Below are positions 11,401 to 19,486 of a stretch of 64,000 nt of DNA, piece after piece. Numbering within the stretch: the stretch's first letter is position 1; each line of letters begins with the position of its first letter. A program made the position numbers and the translations under genes. The notes beneath the pieces are model-generated. The model had not been told where the DNA came from and did no database searches. It was given only the letters and a program-made list of their open reading frames with translations. Origin of the DNA: Tritrichomonas musculus (lineage: Eukaryota > Parabasalia > Tritrichomonadida > Tritrichomonadidae); the NCBI GenBank assembly GCA_039105265.1, contig JAPFFF010000022.1, positions 1,178,001 through 1,242,000 on the forward strand, read 5' to 3'.

Positions 11401-11953
11401 TCATAATTCAATAGAAAAGAAAAATGGAAAAATGTCAAGTGATTCTGTAGAGAGTGTAGTTAAAAAATATATTTTGAATAAAGATCCAGCAAATCCATTG
11501 AAAGATTCAGATGTTAAAATAGATCATATTAGACCTGCTTATGAAGAATATAAAAAGGAAGTCACGAAAGAAAAAGAAGAGTATTTCAAAACTATGTTAT
11601 CAGAATATCATAAGCATACAGATGATTCTTCAGAAACATATCAAAATTTGGTTCAATTATATCCAAACTTAGATGATTTAGAACGATACCTAAAATTGAA
11701 TAGATATATCTTTAAAACAAATAAGATATATAAACAACTCAAAGAACATTACAAGAAAGAACACACACCTTTGAAATATTCGGATTATCAAGATAAACCT
11801 GTGAATAATTTAGAGCCAACAATAATAATATTACAGAATTTAGAAAAAGAAGCTCAAAAAGAATGGGATGAAGAGAAGAAGAAAGACGATAAAGAGAAAG
11901 AACATAAAAAGAAGGTTGAATTAAAACTAAGTGATTTGAATTCGATGAGATGA
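8411..11953 (+). CDS. Giant helical-repeat protein, 1,180 residues
   Basis: Not recognised. It is a lysine- and glutamate-rich helical protein with recurrent modules of about 60-80 residues. Examples of the module core are YKKIFNLDFPIDSTIKQW, YKKVFNYEDRKSW and YETVFGMDITINQMM. The C-terminus is a highly charged helix rich in Glu and Lys. No membrane segment or catalytic motif. It overlaps the preceding gene slightly and is 42 bases upstream of the next. The repeats suggest an elongated structural protein. Its length is unusual for Polinton-type elements. Confidence 0.6.
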   Translation: MVSEKVKDNVQSAKIYLEYWTYVGKINAITSDNKDKDDIPISLAGITKLKEIFNNVSKDDTAFQSVSFQQLLNQYNDIKHSHHDVTDIKRLYGSYIDCTNAMKCVLLEHELETTYQLSKDNFPKNFDGKWETYLKALENKKSEIDIKKNSILWDSEVRKWYDYAKENVDSTLPTIEQMMIDDKYNKDIVYYKILTKIWGKFTGKEYPNFETNYQVTNAKLANIINNYIKRYDKFRIDGEILRLLANQKQEVSIDDLLNRYIDSDNPDNDVLDARRYLQNEIWESEYKEFCQEVGLKPDTKMNKFQNEKERYKFFDLKMKETRDIQPKWEKLMPEVEHWNRYQEPKDQLHKWEEVHKKYDGNIDKVYEEIVFENRKKKFEEDFPDDTWSSKLSKKDQIEKLDEFFRIYNTYYYTLPNFKNTLDEYNRRFNTEKLSVQDIVTKYKTDSTGCLNMMNYKILKLKLQKLDKDFNEKDYGENSEDISKMQRELERYETNQNQLKTSTNINGLYNEYEDKYNDTAKKLEDIEKEQKYKVNNVLNFLKIMIKIKDLETKYKKVFNYEDRKSWGSTPSAQFEYLEKIEKRYQKEKEKLDSFRGIDKLVDLYNDSHGLTGDNVKSIDDIFAENEYHCYKTYQTLLLTKYNYLNPKAPKDDSYTGSPKKFCEELEKEISEIERVYDKFKGKDGWMKLSLDEREKIIQNYKDEDTGNYKIELQGELQKYKKIFNLDFPIDSTIKQWNKEGRDIKYLKNYLAYVNKYSENNEYHELINKYNSKNKDKPIPAEYFTPYDKMKYATLEPLRQRYETVFGMDITINQMMQYAKYLKTTYGVNWRVQDENLDFDFNIAKIANKANIAWREYENYLGHTKKNRIDFDTAIKSYKTQNSIGTLTIQDMKQFIKEVKDLSKKSKTDSKNKLIDSIDSINKNKDKDHQISTDMLEKLSVNSDNLDALQTIIEFIPDYENHFNKKVNPNDLNSFHEDPKNPNWIHVLEKIAFLPLIDDHNSIEKKNGKMSSDSVESVVKKYILNKDPANPLKDSDVKIDHIRPAYEEYKKEVTKEKEEYFKTMLSEYHKHTDDSSETYQNLVQLYPNLDDLERYLKLNRYIFKTNKIYKQLKEHYKKEHTPLKYSDYQDKPVNNLEPTIIILQNLEKEAQKEWDEEKKKDDKEKEHKKKVELKLSDLNSMR

Positions 11954-11995
11954 AAAGTAGGATTAACTGAAATTGGATTCGAACGTTATAAAAAT

Positions 11996-13114
11996 ATGGA
12001 AACCGATACTGCATTATCTGACATTAATAATATGATGAATGAAGCAAGACAAAAAGAATCTGAAAAGAATTCAAATAACAATACATCTGCTGGAATTGGT
12101 GGTGCATTAAGAAATAATTTCATAGGTACAACAATGAATAAACCGGCAGCAACAACAACACCAGCAACAACGACAACAACAACGACTAATACGAATACAA
12201 TGCCTACAATTAATGATGGAAGTGAAAAGAAAGAAGAAAGTGTATGGTCTAAAAATTATGAAGGTGGAATAACTAGTTTAATTCAACAAAGTGCAAAAGG
12301 TATATCAATTAGATCATTATTAATGGAACAACAAAAGAAAAATAAATTAAATGGAAAAACATCAATAATGTCTCAAATTAAAGAAAATGCTCCTCCTAAA
12401 CCTGTTGTACCTTATTCATCTAATTCAAATACTAATAATTTATTTTCATCAAAAACAACAATGACAGAAGAGAAAGAAACACCAATTGAAAAGAAACCGA
12501 TTGTAAGCCCAATATCTGAAAAACCAATGACATTAACAAAAATTGAACCAGGAAAGAAAATTAACTTATTACCTACAAAAGTTGATCAACCTGAAGTGGT
12601 CAAAACCAAAAAAAATATGATACAAGTTTTACCAAGAAGAGGTCGAAAGAATTTACCTTTACGCTTTAAAGCAAAAGAAGAAATGGAACAACAACAAAAA
12701 GCAATTGAAAAAGTTGAAGAAGAAAGTGAAGAGGTTGAAATCAAACCAAAGAAACCAACAATTAATACAAAAGCTAAATCAAGTAAACAATTTAAGAAAC
12801 AAAAATCGGAAAGAACGAAACTCTTAAAGAAAAATTCAAAAGCTAAAAAGAAGAAAGATGATGACGATGAAGTTATTTCAGAAAAGAGTACAATTGATAA
12901 AGAAGATATCTCAAAGAAAAAGACAAAGACGAAACCATTACAAAGAAAAGTCGATGCTATTGTCCCAAAACCAACAATAACCCCAATCCCTGAATCAATT
13001 CCAAAAACAATAACAGAAGAAAAACCAGCAACCGAAGTCAAACAAATTCCGAAAACACCTGAAATTCCAAGTGTAATTCAAAATAATCCTCAATTAATGA
13101 AATATTTTAAGTAA
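11996..13114 (+). CDS. Disordered basic protein, 372 residues
   Basis: Not recognised. Low-complexity throughout: a Thr/Asn-rich tract near residues 50-70, Pro/Lys-rich middle segments, and lysine clusters such as KKNSKAKKKKDDDDE that could act as nuclear localisation or nucleic-acid-binding patches. A short ordered-looking stretch (residues about 85-110) is rich in Ile, Ser and Leu. It lies between the helical-repeat genes and the ATPase. A core, scaffold or linker role in a particle is possible. Confidence 0.5.
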   Translation: METDTALSDINNMMNEARQKESEKNSNNNTSAGIGGALRNNFIGTTMNKPAATTTPATTTTTTTNTNTMPTINDGSEKKEESVWSKNYEGGITSLIQQSAKGISIRSLLMEQQKKNKLNGKTSIMSQIKENAPPKPVVPYSSNSNTNNLFSSKTTMTEEKETPIEKKPIVSPISEKPMTLTKIEPGKKINLLPTKVDQPEVVKTKKNMIQVLPRRGRKNLPLRFKAKEEMEQQQKAIEKVEEESEEVEIKPKKPTINTKAKSSKQFKKQKSERTKLLKKNSKAKKKKDDDDEVISEKSTIDKEDISKKKTKTKPLQRKVDAIVPKPTITPIPESIPKTITEEKPATEVKQIPKTPEIPSVIQNNPQLMKYFK

Positions 13115-13148
13115 ATAAATGTTTATTTTTATTTTTATCTTAAAAATT

Positions 13149-13667
13149 ATGAGTAACGCAGATATAGGTGAGTTAAGAAAATTATTACAAGAATTAAAAG
13201 CTTCAAGCGGTAAAAAACCTGAAAAGAAACCAAGAAAATTATCAGCATTAAATAAATTTAAGAAATATGTTATGGGAAGAGTTACTGAAAAAGCAATGGC
13301 TGAAACAAATTATGTTGATTTAATTCCAGTTGACAAAATGAGATTATTATGTAAAGCTTATCCAATTGTATGGGATCAATTAGTTTTACAACCACTTTAT
13401 CAAGAATATGGTTTAACAACAGAAGAAGAACAAAGAAGATATCGTGGAAATAAAACAACTCAAGAAGATTATCATAAAATTGTTGACGGTTTAATTGAAA
13501 AATTGAAAACTGGACCAAAAGACGATAGACAACATTTTGAAGAAGATATTGAACAATTATTAGTAGCTGCAATTCAACAAGCATCAAGTGAATTTGACGA
13601 GGATGAAGATGAAGCAGATGACGAAACAACTGAAGAGCAAAAATTTTGTTATCTTTTTTTTACATAA
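13149..13667 (+). CDS. Small charged protein upstream of the ATPase, 172 residues
   Basis: Not recognised. I chose the ATG at 13,149 because the residues from the earlier ATG (13,119) are a Phe/Ile-rich run translated from the A/T-rich spacer. The N-terminal 45 residues are basic (GKKPEKKPRK), the middle is helical, and the last 30 residues are very acidic (DEDEDEADDE). It sits 23 bases before the packaging ATPase, so the two may be expressed together. Confidence 0.55.
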   Translation: MSNADIGELRKLLQELKASSGKKPEKKPRKLSALNKFKKYVMGRVTEKAMAETNYVDLIPVDKMRLLCKAYPIVWDQLVLQPLYQEYGLTTEEEQRRYRGNKTTQEDYHKIVDGLIEKLKTGPKDDRQHFEEDIEQLLVAAIQQASSEFDEDEDEADDETTEEQKFCYLFFT

Positions 13668-13690
13668 TTTAGTTGGAATTTAAAAAATAA

Positions 13691-14554
13691 ATGAGTGACA
13701 GTGATTATTTTAGTGATAGTGAAGAAGAAGAAGTTAACTTTGAGAAAGAAAACATTCGATCAAAAATAAAAGCAAGATTAAAATCAAATTTGAGTCCAAA
13801 AAATGATTCTTTAATTGCTCCTATTCATGAAGATATTGTTGCTAAATATAATTCTGTTAATGTTATTGTAGGTAAACAAAGTATGGGAAAAACAGTTACA
13901 GCATTAGAAGAAATAATTAAAATTTCAATACTTAATACTCATCATTTATTAATATATGTTACAAAAGATGGTGAAGAGAACGATAAAAGTTGGTTATCAT
14001 TAAAACCATTATTACAAATGCCAACAGTTGTAGTTAGTGAAAAAGATGCTGAAAAATGTATTGATGAATTATTAGCAGCAAAAAGTTTATATTACAAAAT
14101 TCGAAGAGAAAGAACCAAAAATAAAATTTCACAAGATCAATTAGATGACTTATTTAATGTTTTATTTGTTGAAGATTTTGATCGAGAATATTTACATTCA
14201 ATTGTATTATTTGATGATATTTCAAATTCAAAATTATTCTCTTCAGAAGAATCATTTTTTAGTCAATTATTACGTAGATGTCGTCATACAAATATGTCTT
14301 ATTTCTTATTAGTTCAAGGTTGGAAAGGGTTAAAACCACATATTAAAAATGAAATAAGTACTTTATATTTATTGCCTGGTTTTAATAAACAACAATTAAG
14401 ATATATTTATTCTCAAGCAGCAAGTAATTTAGATTTTGAAGACTTTTTTGATGCTTTCCAACAATTAAATGAAATGAAACATGAACATCCAGATGAACAT
14501 CCAATGATTGTTATTCAATGTTCATCAGGTGGTGATACATATATTAGGTCTTAG
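13691..14554 (+). CDS. FtsK/HerA-like genome-packaging ATPase
   Basis: This would be the motor that pumps the DNA genome into a preformed capsid. Visible motifs are Walker A, GKQSMGKT (residues 61-68), after a hydrophobic strand; Walker B, IVLFDD (171-176); and a following polar strand with FLLVQGW and PHIKNE, as in the A32-type ATPases of Polintons, virophages and large DNA viruses. At 287 residues the length fits that family. The N-terminus carries an acidic, probably disordered stretch. It lies about 0.8 kb upstream of the capsid gene, the usual neighbourhood. The gene is open from end to end. Confidence 0.8.
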   Translation: MSDSDYFSDSEEEEVNFEKENIRSKIKARLKSNLSPKNDSLIAPIHEDIVAKYNSVNVIVGKQSMGKTVTALEEIIKISILNTHHLLIYVTKDGEENDKSWLSLKPLLQMPTVVVSEKDAEKCIDELLAAKSLYYKIRRERTKNKISQDQLDDLFNVLFVEDFDREYLHSIVLFDDISNSKLFSSEESFFSQLLRRCRHTNMSYFLLVQGWKGLKPHIKNEISTLYLLPGFNKQQLRYIYSQAASNLDFEDFFDAFQQLNEMKHEHPDEHPMIVIQCSSGGDTYIRS

Positions 14555-14846
14555 AGTTAATAAAATTTATAACATCATTCAAAGTAATTTTAATTTTTGC
14601 AATATCATCTTTGATCTTCATAATTTCTGAATCGTCTTTTTCTTCGTCTTCATTAACCTTCTTTAACATTAATTCACCTTTGATTTTGGTTATACGATAA
14701 CCTTGAATATGATACTTTTTGTTTAGTTTATGTGTTGTTTCTGAATCTAGTTGTTCTTTGTTCTTAGAATAGAATAAATTAAACTCATCAATTGTTTTAA
14801 ACTCTTTTAAATAATTTTGAATTGGTTCAATAATTTTCAATTCCAT
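14544..14846 (-). CDS. Small conserved protein paired with the capsid module
   Basis: Function unknown. This 100-residue protein has the segment FKTIDEFNLFYSKNKEQ, then a basic strand-like middle (YRITKIKGELMLKKV) and a C-terminal helical heptad region. Module B has a clear relative at 41,943-42,419 (FKSIEEFNLFYQKNIEQ, then GDIYLKKVG). In both places it is on the minus strand just before the protein VI-like gene and the capsid gene. That conserved order argues for a real particle-associated gene. Its 3' end overlaps the ATPase end by 11 bases. Confidence 0.65.
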   Translation of the reverse strand: MELKIIEPIQNYLKEFKTIDEFNLFYSKNKEQLDSETTHKLNKKYHIQGYRITKIKGELMLKKVNEDEEKDDSEIMKIKDDIAKIKITLNDVINFINSKT

Positions 14847-14897
14847 TTTAAAAAAAATAAAATTTATTTAAACATTTTTGAAACTATTTAAAACAAT

Positions 14898-15029
14898 ATG
14901 CTGATTGAAATTCTCTTAGGAACGCTTGTTTTAATTGAATTAGTGAACACATTATTAAGAGTTATAAAGCTTTTCCCTCCAAATGAGCCACCATTAGATG
15001 ATGAAATTAGACGAAGAATGTACTCATAA
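14898..15029 (+). CDS. Tiny single-span membrane protein, 43 residues
   Basis: A short frame opens with MLIEILLGTLVLIELVNTLL, a hydrophobic helix long enough to span a membrane, followed by a Pro-rich turn and a charged tail ending RRRMYS. It sits in the gap between the small conserved gene and the protein VI-like gene and fills it almost exactly. Small membrane proteins next to capsid genes are common in related viruses. No homologue was found in module B. Confidence 0.45.
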   Translation: MLIEILLGTLVLIELVNTLLRVIKLFPPNEPPLDDEIRRRMYS

Positions 15030-15032
15030 ATT

Positions 15033-15314
15033 TTAACTAGGTCCATAATTATTATTATCATAAGCAGGTTGTAAGAATTTTTCTTTCCCAGTTTCTAACC
15101 AAGGTTGAACTTTATCATTAACTGTTCGAATACCTCTTCCAATACCACTTGCAATATTACCAATCGTTCCACCTACTGTATCTCCAACTTTTTCTAAGAC
15201 TGGCGCAACTTTATCTGCTGCAAATTGTAAACCTTTTTGAACTATTGGAACTGCTTTTTGTGCAAAATTTTTAACTTTCTCTCCTATTTTTTTAATCCAA
15301 GAACCAAAAGCCAT
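15033..15314 (-). CDS. Protein VI-like amphipathic small capsid-associated protein
   Basis: This 93-residue protein begins MAFGSWIKKIGEKVKNFAQK, an amphipathic helix of the membrane-lytic type, followed by Gly/Ala/Val-rich helical stretches (VGDTVGGTIGNIASGIGRG). Small proteins of this kind, related to adenovirus protein VI, are typical of Polintons and help membrane disruption on entry. Module B has a matching gene at 42,456-42,710 in the same position and orientation, with a shared KVKSFAQKA/KVKNFAQKA stretch. It is divergent from the capsid gene. Confidence 0.6.
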   Translation of the reverse strand: MAFGSWIKKIGEKVKNFAQKAVPIVQKGLQFAADKVAPVLEKVGDTVGGTIGNIASGIGRGIRTVNDKVQPWLETGKEKFLQPAYDNNNYGPS

Positions 15315-15383
15315 TGTATATAATTGTTTTTCATTTTAAAAAAAATTGGCTTTTCGAATTTTTTAAATTCTTCATAAAAACAG

Positions 15384-17180
15384 ATGACTTATCAAAACGC
15401 GCAATTTAAGAATACAGGAAATGATGAAGGTGACATATTAAACTTTTTCAATAATCATTTGAGGACATTAGTACAAAAGAATGGAGGAGATAATACTTTT
15501 TCAGTTGTAGAAGAATTATGTCATGACAAAGATGAAACAATTCCAATTGGTACAAAAACAAAAATAAGATTAACTCATTCTGGTCATACAATATCTCAAA
15601 TAGAGAAAAGTTTTCTTCGATTAATCGTAGATTTAAATCTATCAATGAACAAAACAATTGCTGCCAGTACGTTTAAAACAAAAGATTGGGACAAATTAAA
15701 TTTGATTTTCGTTGGTTTCAAAGATGCTGTTGAAATCATATCTGAATTACAATTTTGGGTTGATGGAAAATTAATTTCAGGTTATCATCAAAGTGAAATG
15801 GTTAGAGAATCCTTCGCATATAATTCAATTCGACCAAAAGATTCAAAGTATAATTCTGCTTATTCTCATTCGTTATGGGAAAGTGTTTGTTGTATGTCTC
15901 CAAATGTTGCAGGTGTTTATATTCCAATGAGTGCATTTGAAGGTGATAATAAGAAAGTACAGGTCAAAATGGAACTTGTAATTCCTTTCACAGATCAATT
16001 AGCATTACAAGCTTGGAGATTATATCCAAATCGAATTTTAGGAGAAGTTGAAGAAGAAATAAAATTCACATTAGATGGTTTAGTTTGGTGTCAAGTTCCT
16101 CCAAAGAATGTTGCCGAAGCTATTAAATTTTGGACATCAGCAAATAATGGTGAATTAAATGCACCTGATCTTCCAATTACTAATCATTTTGTTCAAATTA
16201 ATCAAGAAGCTTTAATTGTTTCCAAAGTTTATCAATGTGCGTTCGGAAACTTTAAAAAGGACGATACAGATGTAAACAAACTTCCAAATAATGCCTATTA
16301 TTGTGCATCGAGTGTACATGATGCGACTGGTGTCGCACAATGGAATAAATATGAAATAGATTTGAATACATTAGAAGTAAATGTAAATGAATGTAAAATT
16401 GAAAAATGTCGTACAAATTGTGCTGGATTTGGTGTCAAACCTGATGTTATTGAAGCTTTAATGACAACTTTACAAGAACCAATTATTATTCCATCTCAAG
16501 AATTAACACGATATCAATTTGAATCAAGAATTACAGAAAAACGAATAGATATTTCAAAATCAATTCCATTAAAGAATGCAACAAATATTACTTTAATGTT
16601 TCCAAGTAAACCAAATGACTTAACAGTTTATCAAAATCCAATGTTTACTCAATTTAGATTATCAGTTAATAAAAAGAAATATCCAGAAACTGAGTTTGAT
16701 AATTCTTGGGATGGAAGATTTGTTCAATTTCAATTAATGGCAAATGAATTAGATGGATATATCGAACCAACAGTTGAATATTTAGAATCAATATCTAGAC
16801 CTTTAAATCATGTTTCTGAATCGATTCCAATCATTAATCAGCATGAACGATATTTCATGTGTCCATTTGATAATACAAGTTTTGGAATTAATTTTCAATT
16901 AGAGAGAGGTAATTCTGGATATGTATTTGATGGAGTTGATACTGGTAATCAAGCTGTTTCAATTGAATTCCGTGGAAATCTTATTGAAACCGATAATAAA
17001 TGTCGTTATTTATACCCATATTATAAAAATAATGCAGGAACAATTGAAGTAAATACAGATGCGGGATCAAAAGTTTCACCAATTCCAGAAATGTGGATTT
17101 GTTCTGATACTTATTGGACTTGGTCAATTCAAGATGGTGTTCAATATTACCCACGTGGAAGACCAACTGGTTATGACTAA
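15384..17180 (+). CDS. Major capsid protein, double-jelly-roll type (copy 1)
   Basis: This is the likely main shell protein, 598 residues, within the normal size range for Polinton capsid proteins. It is mostly strand-like with conserved blocks shared with the module B capsid gene: LTHSGHTISQIEKSF near the start, IFVGFKDAVEII, YHQSEMVRESFAYNS, HSLWES, LALQAWRLYPN and a C-terminal WICSDTYWTW. No signal peptide or membrane span. It follows the protein VI-like gene and ATPase. The family call rests on gene order, length and the shared blocks; the jelly-roll fold itself is inferred. The gene looks whole. Confidence 0.7.
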   Translation: MTYQNAQFKNTGNDEGDILNFFNNHLRTLVQKNGGDNTFSVVEELCHDKDETIPIGTKTKIRLTHSGHTISQIEKSFLRLIVDLNLSMNKTIAASTFKTKDWDKLNLIFVGFKDAVEIISELQFWVDGKLISGYHQSEMVRESFAYNSIRPKDSKYNSAYSHSLWESVCCMSPNVAGVYIPMSAFEGDNKKVQVKMELVIPFTDQLALQAWRLYPNRILGEVEEEIKFTLDGLVWCQVPPKNVAEAIKFWTSANNGELNAPDLPITNHFVQINQEALIVSKVYQCAFGNFKKDDTDVNKLPNNAYYCASSVHDATGVAQWNKYEIDLNTLEVNVNECKIEKCRTNCAGFGVKPDVIEALMTTLQEPIIIPSQELTRYQFESRITEKRIDISKSIPLKNATNITLMFPSKPNDLTVYQNPMFTQFRLSVNKKKYPETEFDNSWDGRFVQFQLMANELDGYIEPTVEYLESISRPLNHVSESIPIINQHERYFMCPFDNTSFGINFQLERGNSGYVFDGVDTGNQAVSIEFRGNLIETDNKCRYLYPYYKNNAGTIEVNTDAGSKVSPIPEMWICSDTYWTWSIQDGVQYYPRGRPTGYD

Positions 17181-17211
17181 GATAAGATCTAAATTTTTTT
17201 TGCAAGAACAA

Positions 17212-19010
17212 ATGACTTATCAAAACGCTCAATTTAGAAACTTTGGAAATGATGAAGGTGACATATTAAACTTTTTCAATGATCATTTAAGAAATTTGGT
17301 ATCAAAAAATGGAGGTGATAATACTTTTTCATCATTTTCAGACGAATTTCATGATAAAGATTTACCAATAGAAAAGTTATCAGAAAAAACAAGAATTTCA
17401 TTAACTCATACAATATCACAAATAGAAAAAGGTTTTATTTCAATGATTGTTGAATTTGATGTCTCATTAGCTAATGATCTTGAATCTCTTGATCATTATT
17501 ATGACGAACTCTTAGATGACGACGAGAATGTTGTTGGATATTCAAGACGTGATCAAGGTCAGATCAATCAAATCTTTGTTGGTTTCAAAGATGCTGTTGA
17601 AATAATTGATGAAGCGAGATTCTTTGTTGATGGAAAATTGGTTCAAAACTATCATCAAACAGAAATGATCCGAGAATCCTTTGCATATAATTCAATTCGG
17701 TCACAGGAATCAAAATTAAATTCACCTCATTCTCATTCATTATGGGAAAATGTAATAAATATGTCACCAAACGTTTGCGGAGTTTATATTCCGATAGAAC
17801 AACTTACATGGGATTTGGGTCAAAAAGCGTATGTTCATGTTGAATTAGAATTAATAATTCCTTATTACAAGCTTGGAGATTATATCCAAATCGAATTTTA
17901 GGAGAAATTGAGGAAGAGGTTCGTTTTTGTTTAGATGGTTTAGTTTGGTGTCAAGTTCCTCCCAAGAATGTTGGAAAAATAAATAACAATCGTCAACATT
18001 TCGATCTTTACGAATATAATGCACCTGATCTTCCAATTACTAATCATTTTATTCAAATTAATCAACCGGGATTTATTGTTGGAGGAATCAAAACAGGCTC
18101 AAATGATTCACTAATTGACACCAATGTATCTTTTCGAACTTGGTCATCAATTCCATATGACATGGATGAGTATAATGAAGATGATTTAACAAATTTGCCA
18201 AATATGAATTTTGTTACAATGTTTTTAACTCAAAATACATTAGAATATAATCCAAGAAGTGTAAAAATAAGAGAAGGAAGATCAAATTTGTTTGGATTTG
18301 GAATTAAACCAAATGTATTAGAATCATTAATGACAACTTTTCAAGAACCCTTAATCGTACCAGCTCAAGAATTAAGAAGAGTAGTTTTTGATCAACCAAT
18401 AACAGAAAAAGGAATAAATGTTTCAAAAAGTATGCCGTTAGTTAATGCTACAAATATAACAATGATGTTTCCAAGATCTAATTTTGATTATACTGTTTAT
18501 AGAAATATTATGCATAAAAATGTTCAATTAATTATTGATAAGAAATTATATCCACAAAAAGAATTTGAAAATACTTGGGATGGAAGATTTGTTCAATATC
18601 AATTAATGGCAAATGAATTAGACGGAATTGAAGCAACACCTGAATATTTAGAATCAATCTCCCAACCTATTAATAATCCAATAAAAACTATCCGATATGA
18701 AAATAGTCGATATGATGATACAAATTTTGGAATTAATTTTCAATTGGAGAGAGGTAATTCTGGATATGTATTCGATGGAGTTGATACAGATAACCATGAA
18801 GTTTGGATTCGATTCAAAGCGGATGCAATTGCTACAGATTATGAGAATTCGTATTATTATCCAGAAGTCAATGCAAGTCATGAAATAAAAGGGCACATCA
18901 TAAATACAGCTCATCCAGAAATGTGGATTTGTTCTGATACTTATTGGACTTGGTCAATTCAAGATGGTGTTCAATATCATGATGATGGAGTACCAAGTGG
19001 CTATAAGTAA
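17212..19010 (+). pseudogene. Second, tandem capsid-protein copy, broken
   Basis: Starting 31 bases after copy 1, this region repeats the capsid gene with nearly the same opening (MTYQNAQFRNFGNDEGD) and nearly the same ending (WICSDTYWTWSIQDGVQY). Some nucleotide stretches match copy 1 almost exactly, while others have diverged, with an inserted acidic loop early on. It is broken, with about one or two breaks. It arose by tandem duplication and perhaps some later sequence exchange with copy 1. Confidence 0.75.
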
Positions 19011-19018
19011 AATTTTTA

Positions 19019-19486
19019 TTTGATTAGAAAAAATATGTCAATTAAATATTCAACCTACAAAAAATTCATAAAACTTATTATCCAATTCAAGGTTGGAAGA
19101 TAGATAATCCTGAAAAACAAAAATTAGATGAATGTCTAACAGTTGATAACTTTTATTTAGAAAAAGATAGATTTGTTTATAAATTTCCATCAGAATTTCA
19201 TACACCTACTCAAGGTCAAGAACGATATATCATTTATCAATATTGTTATTTATTAAAAGATGGACATACTGCATCAAATTATACCGTTCATGCGAGTTTT
19301 GTTCCTCGAAATAATTATTGTGATAGTTTAGTTTATGTTGCAAATTTACAAGTTCCTGATGATAATAGAAAATATTTAATTGAATCAGAGATGAGACAAG
19401 GTTTTATGGTTTGGTTTAAAGATACTCGAACAAGAAAAATAATAGTTCCTGATTATTTCATTATTTTCTTAAAATTAGAATATTGA
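19019..19486 (+). pseudogene. Unknown short virus-element gene, probably broken
   Basis: Most of this interval reads as protein in one frame, with segments such as ECLTVDNFYLEKD, GQERYIIYQYCYLL and MRQGFMVWFKDTR, but without a convincing start. It is strand-rich and about 140 codons. Not recognised. It lies between the broken capsid copy and the fibre-like gene. About one break. Confidence 0.4.

Noticed and set aside
12586-13041. 151-codon frame opposite the disordered basic protein
   Set aside because: Mirror of a Lys/Glu-rich gene; Phe/Ser/Val-rich product typical of the opposite strand of such sequence.
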